From the NCBI GenBank assembly GCA_945829225.1, contig CALZTY010000001.1, positions 1 through 64,000 on the forward strand: a DNA stretch of 64,000 nt. The letters are read 5' to 3'. The notes under the pieces are model-generated. The model was not told the DNA's origin, did not search any database, and saw nothing but the letters and a program-made list of their open reading frames with translations. The first letter of the stretch is position 1; each line of letters opens with the position of its first letter. This document shows positions 1 to 8,105 of this stretch, in pieces. This stretch comes from an uncultured Bacteroidales bacterium. Lineage in GTDB: Bacteria > Bacteroidota > Bacteroidia > Bacteroidales > Muribaculaceae. The translations under genes and the position numbers were made by a program.

Positions 1-2
1 TA

Positions 3-536
3 ATGGGATTATTCAATCGTAAAATGAACCTATCCGCACGCCTGGCCAAGGATGCCAAGCGTGCGGGTATATGCGACCAATGGCATGATGACCTTTTGAA
101 AATGGATGACAAGGATGCCATGGTTGAAATGTATTTGCGCGGCATTGATTTTTGCCTTTCAAATGATTATCCATCCAACGATTTCATCCGCAACAATTTC
201 AAGGGCATCATGGAACGCCATGGCGTGTTCCTGGATGAAGCCATTGACGTTGTGAATTTCCGAAAGGTTGTTGCGTTGGGTTCGACCGAAGGCGTTGTGA
301 AATACAACGGTTATTCGGTTGGTGAGGTTTTCGCCAAACATGATGCGGTTTTGTGGGTTTATGCCCAGGATAACGCATTTGTTGTGGTGGATGTTTTCGA
401 TAACGCCGTGGTTCATGTTCACGCCGATGGCCGGGCAAAGGTGTGTGTGAACCATTATGGTGGTTTAGTGTATAATTACGCCGATTCCGCCGAATCCGTG
501 GTGAAGGTGCGGGAAAAGCACAAAAAAACGTATTAA
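3..536 (+). CDS. Phage protein of unknown function
   Basis: A 177-residue protein beginning with ATG at base 3, so an upstream start outside the window cannot be excluded. I do not recognise a family. The N-terminal half is helical and charged. The C-terminal half is rich in Val, Asp and His and looks like short beta strands (for example VVDVFDNAVVHVHADG). No signal peptide or membrane segment is visible. It ends three bases before the next tail gene and has the same TTG-for-leucine codon preference, so it belongs to the phage tail operon. It could be a tail assembly or adaptor protein; this is position-based inference only. Confidence 0.6.
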   Translation: MGLFNRKMNLSARLAKDAKRAGICDQWHDDLLKMDDKDAMVEMYLRGIDFCLSNDYPSNDFIRNNFKGIMERHGVFLDEAIDVVNFRKVVALGSTEGVVKYNGYSVGEVFAKHDAVLWVYAQDNAFVVVDVFDNAVVHVHADGRAKVCVNHYGGLVYNYADSAESVVKVREKHKKTY

Positions 537-539
537 GAC

Positions 540-1739
540 ATGGAAAAAATATTCCAAATGCCGTTTGACGAATCGGATGGCGCAACCGTGGCTTATGATT
601 ATTCATCCAACCGCGCCGATGGAGAGGTGGTTGGTGCGCATTTCGTGCCAGGCAAAAACGGGAATGCCATTTCGTTCGATGGGCAATCAACGTGCGAGGT
701 GTCCAAAAGCGTGTTCACCGTTGCACAAAACGAATGGACAATCATGGCATGGGTACGTGCCGAGGAAATTGAAACGGGTTCGCCCAAACGCCTGGTGTGG
801 GTGTTGAATTTCGGTGGAATCCAAAACCACAAGGAGGCCGTCATTGACATCGTGCCAGGTTCATGGTATTCGGTTGTTGCGACCAAACGCGGGAACACAT
901 TCACGTTTTACCTCAATTCGACCGTTATGGCCACCATCGTGGCATCGGGAACGTTGCAAGGCGTTTCGTTGTGCCAAGACTATTATGGCGGCGATTACGG
1001 GTTGGGTTGCCTGGATGATGTGGCGATTTTCAACAAATGCCTTGAATTGGCCGACATCATCAACGAACTATCCGCCACGAAAAACCAGGCATATTATATT
1101 GATGGCGTGGATTTGAAGGATTTCGGCGTGTTTGTTTCGGGTTCAAAGGGCATTCTCAACCGCCCGAAGCTGAAAACGCCCGCATCCGTTTCGTGGGATA
1201 ATTACCACGGCACGGCGGTTGACCTTCAACACAAATATTATGAAAACCGCGAAATCACGTTGCAATGTTTCATCAAGGCCAACGGGAAAAACGAATTTAT
1301 CCAAAAGGTGGCCGAATTTGAAGCGATATTCGACAAAAAAGGCACGAACCGCCTTGTGATTGATGTTCACCCAATCAAACCGTTGATTTATGAAACGTAT
1401 TGCGCCGACACCATCGACATCGAAAAGACGTGGAACGATGAATTGATGGTTGGCACGTTCAACCTCAAATTGATTGAACCCGAACCCGTGAAACGTGTGT
1501 TGAAACACATGCGCACCAACGCCACGAATGCCGTTTGTTCCATCACCATGAACACGGCCAACAAATACGTGAACATTTATTGGGGTGATGGTTCGGTTGA
1601 TTACGATGTTTGCCTTAACAACGAAACAATCACCCACGAATATGCGGCCAATGGCGATTATTTCCCCGTGATTACGGGTGACATTGACCGCATCACCAAT
1701 TTCCAAACCAATGCGATTGTTGTATGGAACAAATTATAA
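540..1739 (+). CDS. Phage distal-tail-like protein with N-terminal LamG domain
   Basis: A 399-residue protein. Residues about 1-185 look like a LamG/concanavalin jelly roll: the pattern NAISFDG, WTIMAWVRA, WYSVVATKRG, FYLNS and LDDVAIFN is typical. Residues about 190-330 (DGVDLKDFGVFVSGSKG onward) resemble distal tail proteins, which join the tail tube to the tip. The last ~70 residues carry an IYWGDGSVDY stretch like a PKD-type beta sandwich. The gene overlaps the next one by 16 bases, as usual for consecutive tail genes. It probably forms the ring at the tail end, and the LamG part may bind surface glycan. Domain calls are by eye. Confidence 0.65.
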   Translation: MEKIFQMPFDESDGATVAYDYSSNRADGEVVGAHFVPGKNGNAISFDGQSTCEVSKSVFTVAQNEWTIMAWVRAEEIETGSPKRLVWVLNFGGIQNHKEAVIDIVPGSWYSVVATKRGNTFTFYLNSTVMATIVASGTLQGVSLCQDYYGGDYGLGCLDDVAIFNKCLELADIINELSATKNQAYYIDGVDLKDFGVFVSGSKGILNRPKLKTPASVSWDNYHGTAVDLQHKYYENREITLQCFIKANGKNEFIQKVAEFEAIFDKKGTNRLVIDVHPIKPLIYETYCADTIDIEKTWNDELMVGTFNLKLIEPEPVKRVLKHMRTNATNAVCSITMNTANKYVNIYWGDGSVDYDVCLNNETITHEYAANGDYFPVITGDIDRITNFQTNAIVVWNKL

Positions 1740-4700
1740 TTCACCAGGTGAATGGCGATGTGCGCCCGTTATGCGAACGCCCATCCGTCACAACCATTTC
1801 ATCGGCGAAACAAAACCGTGAAATCAACAATGGTGACACCGTGAACATCACCATCACATCCACCCTTCCCCAAAAATTTTTCATTGGGGATTGGGTGAAT
1901 GTGTTCGGGCGCATTTATCGGTTGAACCGCCTTCCGAAGGTCAAGAAAAACGGACAATTCGGATATTCGTATGACCTGGCATTCGAGGGCGTTCAATACG
2001 ACCTTTTGCGTGCCATGTACAACGTGAACATTGACACCACCAACAATTCCATCCAGGATGTGACGGGCGATTCGCTTACGGGCGATTTACGGCGTTTCCT
2101 GGATGTGTTGGTGGCCAATGCCAATCGCGTGTTCCCTGGCGTTTGGTCAATCGGCCAATGCCCAACAACGACCGAGGGCGATGTCACATTGACATTCGGC
2201 GAAAGTGATAATTGTTTGGCCGTGTTGCAATCGTTGTGCGAACAATTCAAGGTTGAATTTGACATCGCAACAACCGATGGCGTTCATTTCATCATCAACA
2301 TCGGCACGGTTGGCCAGGTGTTGCCGCAAGTGTTCCGTTATGGCCATGGCGGCGGGTTGTACGAAATGACCCGCGACAACGTTTCATCGGCCAACGTCAT
2401 CACGCGATTATACGCATACGGTTCGACCGAAAACATAACGTGCAAATATCGCGGCACGCGGTTGTTGTTGCCTGGTCATTCCAAATCGGATTCGTACATC
2501 GAAAATGATGATGCCGTGGCATTATATGGCATTTGTGAAGCGGTCAAATATTTCGATGATGTCAAGCCTTCATATACTGGCGAGGTCACATCCATCGTGA
2601 GCGGGGATTCATTTTCGTTCATTGATGCCAATTTCCCGTTCGACATCAACGCCAAAGAATCCGATGGCGTAACCACGAAATATTTGATTGACGGGATGCC
2701 CGCAAAGATTCATTTCAATTCGGGCAACCTGGCGGGATTTGAATTTGAAATCAAATCTTATGACCATGCCACCCGCAAATTCACGTTGTTGAAACAAACG
2801 GATGAACGCGGCAACGTGTTCCCATCCGAAACGGCCACGGCGTTCCAAATCGGCCAGGGCAACAAATATAAAATTTTGGATTTGGCTTATCCCGATTCAA
2901 TCACCCAGGATGCCGAATCGAAATTATTGGAAGAAGCCACGAAATATTTGAACCAAAATTGCCAACCAAAGGTGCAATATTCCGTTGGTGTCACAAAAAT
3001 GTGGTTGGAACGCCATGTGTCGGATGTCGGCATCACCAATTATTTCGTGCCTGGCGATTACATCCACATTGTTGACGAGGGCATCGGTGTGGACAAATCC
3101 ATCCGCATCAAAGGTGTGGAGCGTGATATTCTCGACCCTTACAATTACAAATTGACCGTATCGGACACGGTGACAACGCAATTGATTTCGCGGGTGATTT
3201 CCGATTCGATTGAATTGGATAAAATCATCCAAATCAATGACCTCAAAAACCCCGCCAAAGCGCGGGCAAATTGGCTTTCATCCCGCGAGGTGTTGAACAT
3301 GGTGTTTGACGTGGAAGGCGATTATTACACCGACAAAATCAAACCCGAATCCATTGACACAACCATGTTGTCGGTTGGCGCGAAATCCATGCAATTCGGA
3401 TTGGTTGGCGTTACCATTTCGGCCAACGCATCGGGCAATCCCGCGAATTTGCAAATCACGGGTGGCCAATTGGTGCATTATGCCATTGAGGAACAACCGC
3501 GCACATGGGTTTTGTCACCATTGAACCTTTCAAACCTGGTGGCATCAAAGGCATATTATATTTATGCCGTGGTGCAACGCGGGAACAATGGCGGCACGTG
3601 GATGGTTACGGATGCCAAGGTCAAATATGATGCCATTGGCACATCGTGGGTGTTCCTGGTTGGCGTGTTGAACTCCGTGGATGCGTTGACCAACACCCGA
3701 ACCATTTACACGATGTATGGGTTTACAACCATCAACGGGCGTTTCATCCGCACGGGAAGGATTCAATCCGCCGATGGTGATACATATTTCGATTTGGATT
3801 TGGGCGAAATCGGCGGTGTTATCAAATTCACGCGAAGCGATGGTTCAACGGGCAACGTTGCCGACCTGGATGACGTGGCCAACGAATCGAAGGATTTCAT
3901 CAATAACACATTGCCAGGGTTGTTAGAGGGCATTCAAGCGCAATTGGATGGCCAAATCGAACAATTCTTTGAAGAAACCGACCCAATCCCAACGAGTGGC
4001 GCATGGGATTCCGCCACCATGAACGAACCCTTCAAAACATGGTATGATGCTTATTCGGATGACGGTGACATCACGCATATAACAAACCATTTGGGTGATT
4101 TGTATTATAACACCGAAAATGGCAAGGTTTTCCGTTTGATTGAGGGATGGTATCAACCCAGGCCAGGCGCGGCACGCGCAAAACGTTATTGGTGGTCACA
4201 ATTGGCCGATGAAGAACTTGCCCAGGCGTTGCAATTGGCGCAAGATGCGTTGGATTTGGCCGATGACAAACGCCGCATTTTCGTTTCAACACCATATCCG
4301 CCTTATGAAATCGGCGATTTGTGGGTGCAAGGTTCGGGCGGTGATATAATGGTGTGCAAAACCGAGCGATTATCGGGCAATTTCAATGCCGCCGATTGGG
4401 AAAAATCATCCAAATACACCGATGATTCGGCATTAAATTCGTTCATTTCAAATTCGTTCACGCCGACCATCACCAATTTGGGCAATCAAATTGATGGCAA
4501 AATTGAAACGTGGTTTCAAGAATCCGACCCCGCAACCGCCTGGACAACCAACGCCATGCGGGAACGGCACGTTGGCGATATGTGGTATAATGGCGCAACA
4601 CACACGTTGAAGCGTTACACCGACCAAATATCCCACCAAGTTAGCGTGGAAACGGGTTTGGAATCCATTTCACATATTTATTTTTGGACAACGATACAAG

Positions 4701-5920
4701 ACCAAAAGGCCATTGATGCGTATGCCGCCGCACAAAACGCCCAGGACACCGCCGATGGAAAGCGCACGGTGTTTGTGGCACAACCCACAACGGAGGATGC
4801 GTATGACGTTGGCGATTTGTGGGTAAACGCCAATTATAATTCGGGTGGCGTGGTTTATAAAAATGACCTTTTGCGTTGCGTGAAGGCCAAGGCAAGCGGC
4901 ACGGCGTTCTTAATATCCCATTGGGCGAAGGCCACGGCGTATGACAACACCAAAACAACCATTGATGGCGGCGTTGTTACATCGGGAACAATCCAATTGG
5001 CGGGCAATGACACCACCATCAAGGCGGGCGTTACGGGCGAAGGAACGGCGGATGCGTCAATCCGTATTTGGGCGGGCGCAACCAAGGAAAACCGCGCCAT
5101 TGCCCCGTTCCGTGTTGCCCAGGATGGCACGGCCTGGATGACAAAGGCGAATGTGGAGGGCAATATCAAGGCCACATCGGGAACGATTGGCAAAGGCGCA
5201 ACCCCATTGCAAATCACCGATGGCGGGTTGTCCTACGGTGATGTATCATCGTGGCAATATGAACCAGGTGCAAAGATGTTGGTTTCCCCCGAAGCCATAA
5301 GGATTCAAGTTCAAAAGACCGCATCGGGTTCGCCGTTGCAATATCCTTTTGGCCGTGTGGCGTTGGGTACGTATGCCAACACCAATTCGCAATATGCGTT
5401 TGGCACATTGGCGCACGTATATAAATACGATGTTCTCTCGGATTATGCCCAGGCCATGCAAGCGGCCATGCGCATTGATTCGGTCACCAAATATGGCGCG
5501 GGCATCGCATTGCAAGCCAATGGCGCGATTGTGTCGGATGGTGTATGTGCGGAAATCGGTCACTATTCCGAAACCACACCAACCAACACCTCCGGCATGT
5601 CAATCATCAATCTCACCCCATTCAATGGTTCGGTGTTCATTTGTAAGAACACTGTGAACAAAATGCCCGCGCAATTGCCATCCGCATCCGAGGTGCGATA
5701 TGCACTCGGCATTACCAATGGCCAGGCGTTCACATTCAAAATCAAGGTGATTGCCATGATGGGCAATTCGCCCATTGTTGTAACACCGAAAACCAACGAA
5801 ACGATGTATTCGGGTAGTTCAACGAAAACATCGTGGACAATTAACGCCAACACCATGCACGAGTTCACATTGATTTCCAATGGTTCGACCACATATTGGA
5901 AGGTGAAGGATGTATCATAA
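1724..5920 (+). CDS. Phage tail hub/tip protein
   Basis: A 1398-residue protein following the distal-tail-like gene, the usual place of the tail-associated hub protein in siphophages. The first ~500 residues resemble a baseplate hub, with mixed beta segments and phrases such as FFIGDWVNVFGRIYRLN and YFVPGDYIHIVDEGIGVD. About residues 742-923 and 924-1074 are two related units, each with an acidic ETDP/ESDP start, a GDLYYN/GDMWYN motif, an Ala-rich helix ending DDKR/DGKR, a second GDLWV motif, and a W at the end. The rest is Gly/Thr/Ser-rich beta material. It probably forms the tail spike that contacts the host. No peptidase motif was recognised. It is followed by a hairpin and a new promoter. 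Confidence 0.75.
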   Translation: MEQIIIHQVNGDVRPLCERPSVTTISSAKQNREINNGDTVNITITSTLPQKFFIGDWVNVFGRIYRLNRLPKVKKNGQFGYSYDLAFEGVQYDLLRAMYNVNIDTTNNSIQDVTGDSLTGDLRRFLDVLVANANRVFPGVWSIGQCPTTTEGDVTLTFGESDNCLAVLQSLCEQFKVEFDIATTDGVHFIINIGTVGQVLPQVFRYGHGGGLYEMTRDNVSSANVITRLYAYGSTENITCKYRGTRLLLPGHSKSDSYIENDDAVALYGICEAVKYFDDVKPSYTGEVTSIVSGDSFSFIDANFPFDINAKESDGVTTKYLIDGMPAKIHFNSGNLAGFEFEIKSYDHATRKFTLLKQTDERGNVFPSETATAFQIGQGNKYKILDLAYPDSITQDAESKLLEEATKYLNQNCQPKVQYSVGVTKMWLERHVSDVGITNYFVPGDYIHIVDEGIGVDKSIRIKGVERDILDPYNYKLTVSDTVTTQLISRVISDSIELDKIIQINDLKNPAKARANWLSSREVLNMVFDVEGDYYTDKIKPESIDTTMLSVGAKSMQFGLVGVTISANASGNPANLQITGGQLVHYAIEEQPRTWVLSPLNLSNLVASKAYYIYAVVQRGNNGGTWMVTDAKVKYDAIGTSWVFLVGVLNSVDALTNTRTIYTMYGFTTINGRFIRTGRIQSADGDTYFDLDLGEIGGVIKFTRSDGSTGNVADLDDVANESKDFINNTLPGLLEGIQAQLDGQIEQFFEETDPIPTSGAWDSATMNEPFKTWYDAYSDDGDITHITNHLGDLYYNTENGKVFRLIEGWYQPRPGAARAKRYWWSQLADEELAQALQLAQDALDLADDKRRIFVSTPYPPYEIGDLWVQGSGGDIMVCKTERLSGNFNAADWEKSSKYTDDSALNSFISNSFTPTITNLGNQIDGKIETWFQESDPATAWTTNAMRERHVGDMWYNGATHTLKRYTDQISHQVSVETGLESISHIYFWTTIQDQKAIDAYAAAQNAQDTADGKRTVFVAQPTTEDAYDVGDLWVNANYNSGGVVYKNDLLRCVKAKASGTAFLISHWAKATAYDNTKTTIDGGVVTSGTIQLAGNDTTIKAGVTGEGTADASIRIWAGATKENRAIAPFRVAQDGTAWMTKANVEGNIKATSGTIGKGATPLQITDGGLSYGDVSSWQYEPGAKMLVSPEAIRIQVQKTASGSPLQYPFGRVALGTYANTNSQYAFGTLAHVYKYDVLSDYAQAMQAAMRIDSVTKYGAGIALQANGAIVSDGVCAEIGHYSETTPTNTSGMSIINLTPFNGSVFICKNTVNKMPAQLPSASEVRYALGITNGQAFTFKIKVIAMMGNSPIVVTPKTNETMYSGSSTKTSWTINANTMHEFTLISNGSTTYWKVKDVS

Positions 5921-5935
5921 CAAGAAGTGATGAAC

Positions 5936-5961
5936 GGGCGGCGAGTTCCGGGTTTTGCCGC
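5936..5961 (+). terminator. Hairpin after tail hub gene
   Basis: GGGCGGC and GCCGCCC pair across a 12-base loop just after the tail hub stop codon. No T tract follows directly, so it may be a weak terminator or an RNA-stability stem. It separates the tail operon from the DGR target operon. Confidence 0.45.
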
Positions 5962-6007
5962 CCATTCCGTCATAACCGGGTAAACTTATCAACAACGTAT
6001 CCACATG

Positions 6008-6041
6008 GTGTTCAATTATTGAACACATTTCGGTAATTTTG
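6008..6041 (+). promoter_or_regulatory. Promoter with palindromic operator for the DGR target operon
   Basis: A perfect palindrome GTGTTCAATTATTGAACAC (6008-6026) is followed eight bases later by TAATTTTG (6034-6041), a match to the Bacteroidetes -7 consensus TAnnTTTG. The palindrome lies where the -33 element should be, so a dimeric repressor bound there would block the promoter. The next start codon is at 6073. The operator role is inferred. Confidence 0.5.
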
Positions 6042-6072
6042 CACCATAAAAAATTCATTAACTGAAACGACA

Positions 6073-6342
6073 ATGAACCAAACACGAAGCGGTGAATTTG
6101 CATCCGTTCAAATCGCAAAAATGGGCATCCTGGATGCTTCGGTGTCTAATTTCAAGATGCCGAACGGTGTGGCGTTCAACATCAAAAACGAAGCGACCGC
6201 ACCCGTGAAAATGTCCGTGCGCCTGGCGGGTATGCCCGAAGGCGCATTCATCACGACAACAATGGAAGTTGGGTGGAATCCCGAAATCGTTGTGGAAGTC
6301 CAGGCAACAAGCGTGGCACACGACCTCAAATGGGGATATTAA
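6073..6342 (+). CDS. Small phage protein upstream of DGR target
   Basis: An 89-residue protein with no recognised domain. It looks like a single small beta domain (VQIAKMGILDASVSNFKM; a VKMSVRLAGMP strand; EVGWNPEIVVEVQ). It is the first gene after a promoter with a palindromic operator and lies 34 bases before the variable protein, so the two are probably co-transcribed. A role as a capping, chaperone or attachment partner for the receptor-binding protein is plausible but not shown by the sequence. Confidence 0.6.
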   Translation: MNQTRSGEFASVQIAKMGILDASVSNFKMPNGVAFNIKNEATAPVKMSVRLAGMPEGAFITTTMEVGWNPEIVVEVQATSVAHDLKWGY

Positions 6343-6376
6343 CCCGCAATGTCTAACCGCAAAATTTTAATAAATT

Positions 6377-7702
6377 ATGGGTTTACTTATTGGCGTTGGG
6401 CAGACACGCCCGCAATTCGCCTATGACTATTATTATGGCATCGAATGGGATTCCGCCGTGTCTAACCCTTCATGCACACGCATCGGCAAATCCGAATTGC
6501 ATTCCGAATTGCCGTTGCAAAAAATGATGCGCCGTTGCCTTCTCGCTGACAACGGCACGGTGCTAAACTATCTTTCGCCGACCGATTCCACAAAATTGGA
6601 CACGGGCGCGAATGCCGACCTTACGGGCGCACATGGCCAAGTGATGGTTGAATTGCCCGATGTTTACATCCGTTTTGAAGCGGATGGGCAAAAACGCCGT
6701 TGTTTAATGTCACCATATTCGTTGCCGGGCTTCAAAAAGTGGGGTAAGGATTATGTGTCGGCATGGGAAGCAACCGTTGACCGCACAACCGCCGCAACCC
6801 CGAAGCTCGCATCCGTGGTGAACACCACAACCGCGTTCCGTGGCGGTGGCAACAATTCGGCATGGGATGGCACGTATCGTGACCTTTGTGGCCGCCCCGC
6901 CACATCCATTTCATTAACCAATTTCCGTGCGTATGCCCACAATCGTGGCGAGGGATGGCAGTGCAACACATACCGAATCCACAAAAAATTGTGGTGGTTG
7001 TTTGCCGTGGAATATGCCACCCTCAATTCCCAAGCCGCATATAACGCCGCATTGACATCCGAAGGTTATCACCAGGGTGGCCTTGGTGATGGCGTTACAA
7101 CCCTGGCGGGCGCAAAATGGAACACATTTAATGGATATAATCCATTTGTTCCATGCGGCCACACGAAATCGCTCGGCAATGCCACGGGCGTGGTTGATTA
7201 CACTATGCCAACCGAATACGATACGACCGAAACGGTTGTCCACGTTCCATCGTATCGCGGTGTTGAAAACCCGTTCGGGCATGTATGGAAATGGACAGAC
7301 GGCATTTTGCTGAATATCCAATCCAACGATGCGGGTGGCCGTTCCATGATGTACGAATGCCATGACACATCGAAATATTCATCCACCATCACCGATGATT
7401 ACATTTTCTTTGCCGATGCCCCGCGTTCGGAAGGATATGTGAAGGCCATCGCATTGGGTGATAACGGTGACATCATGCCAACCGCAAACGGCGGTGGTTC
7501 AACCACCTATTTTTGCGACTACTTTTATACGAACATCCCCGCAAGTGGGGAAGCCACCCGTGGCGTGTTGTTCGGCGGTTCTGCGAATAATGGTGCGCAT
7601 GCGGGCTTCGTGTCTGCGATTACGTTTTCTGCGCCCTCGTATACGCCTGCGTCTATCGGCTCTCGCCTCTGCTTTGAACCCGAAAATCGGGATGCGGAAT
7701 GA
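6377..7702 (+). CDS. DGR target (variable) protein, phage receptor-binding candidate
   Basis: A 441-residue protein whose last ~45 residues are encoded by the variable repeat (7562-7671). The end reads GVLFGGSANNGAHAGF through GSRLCF, the usual form of Bacteroidetes DGR targets, which use a C-type-lectin fold related to formylglycine-generating enzymes. Upstream motifs fitting this fold include ENPFGHVWKWTDGI and the aromatic segment WWLFAVEY. It follows the tail genes, so the displayed surface most likely binds the bacterial host and is diversified by the retroelement. ATG at 6377 has an A-rich leader. Homology between TR and VR ends just at the RL/CF residues, leaving the last residues constant. 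Confidence 0.88.
   Translation: MGLLIGVGQTRPQFAYDYYYGIEWDSAVSNPSCTRIGKSELHSELPLQKMMRRCLLADNGTVLNYLSPTDSTKLDTGANADLTGAHGQVMVELPDVYIRFEADGQKRRCLMSPYSLPGFKKWGKDYVSAWEATVDRTTAATPKLASVVNTTTAFRGGGNNSAWDGTYRDLCGRPATSISLTNFRAYAHNRGEGWQCNTYRIHKKLWWLFAVEYATLNSQAAYNAALTSEGYHQGGLGDGVTTLAGAKWNTFNGYNPFVPCGHTKSLGNATGVVDYTMPTEYDTTETVVHVPSYRGVENPFGHVWKWTDGILLNIQSNDAGGRSMMYECHDTSKYSSTITDDYIFFADAPRSEGYVKAIALGDNGDIMPTANGGGSTTYFCDYFYTNIPASGEATRGVLFGGSANNGAHAGFVSAITFSAPSYTPASIGSRLCFEPENRDAE
7562..7671 (+). repeat. DGR variable repeat (VR)
   Basis: A 110-base segment that aligns without gaps to 7821-7930 (constant offset 259). I counted 16 mismatches; every one is at a template adenine, and none of the 84 non-adenine template positions differs. 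In the protein frame the template AAT codons have become TCT, CAT, ATT, TTT, TCT, TAT, CCT and TCT, TAT has become TCT, and AGC has become GGC. This is the defining mark of adenine-directed retroelement mutagenesis. Confidence 0.97.
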
Positions 7703-7735
7703 CGCGGAAATCGAAAATCGGAAATCGTTCGGCGA

Positions 7736-7757
7736 TGGGTGGCGAATGCGCCGCCCA
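7736..7757 (+). other. Hairpin downstream of VR
   Basis: TGGGTGGCG and CGCCGCCCA form a nine-base-pair stem (one G-T pair) with an AATG tetraloop, 34 bases after the target gene stop codon. Studied DGRs have a short GC-rich hairpin or cruciform with a four-base loop just downstream of VR that aids retrohoming. The distance here (about 64 bases) is larger than in the Bordetella phage case. A terminator is the alternative. Confidence 0.5.
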
Positions 7758-7771
7758 CGCCAACGAATGTT

Positions 7772-7806
7772 GAATGAATAAATCGGAAACGGAATGAATA
7801 AAGCGG
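7772..7806 (+). repeat. Direct repeat upstream of TR
   Basis: GAATGAATAAATCGG (7772-7786) recurs as GAATGAATAAAGCGG (7792-7806) with one mismatch, 20 bases apart start to start. The second copy ends 14 bases before the template repeat. Function unknown; it may belong to the 5' part of the template RNA. Confidence 0.6.
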
Positions 7807-7820
7807 TTGTCCTGGTGAGT

Positions 7821-7930
7821 GGCGTGTTGTTCAGCGGTAATGCGAATAATGGTGCGAATGCGGGCTTCGTGTATGCGAATACGAATAATGCGCCCTCGAA
7901 TACGAATGCGAATATCGGCTCTCGCCTATG
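7821..7930 (+). repeat. DGR template repeat (TR)
   Basis: The invariant donor copy matching the variable repeat at 7562-7671. It contains 26 adenines, concentrated in nine AAT codons (two of them the adjacent pair that is still unchanged in VR) plus AGC, TAT, ACG, ATC and CTA codons when read in the target frame. AAT codons let adenine mutagenesis reach 15 amino acids without stops. It is non-coding here: in the VR frame it reads into TGA just at its end. It lies between the target gene and the reverse transcriptase, the common DGR order. Confidence 0.97.
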
Positions 7931-8105
7931 AATGGGTTAAATCGAAATAAAAATAATTGATACCGAAGCAAACCAGGAAACCATGCCCCAAAAACGCGAA
8001 AATGATTCACGAACAACGTGGCTTCGGCCACGGGCAAAAAATGTAGGCCGTTCAAAGGCTTTGGTAACGCCCAGGCGTGAAGAAGCCAATTAAACCCAAG
8101 CAGAT
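7931..8105 (+). ncRNA. Template-RNA 3' spacer with a UUCG hairpin
   Basis: A 175-base region between the template repeat and the reverse transcriptase with no convincing gene. It holds CGTGGC-TTCG-GCCACG (8017-8032), a six-pair stem closed by a TTCG tetraloop, which is exceptionally stable as RNA. In the Bordetella phage DGR the RNA downstream of TR is needed for priming and complementary-DNA synthesis, so this spacer is likely the matching part of the template RNA. RNA ends are not known from sequence. Confidence 0.5.
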
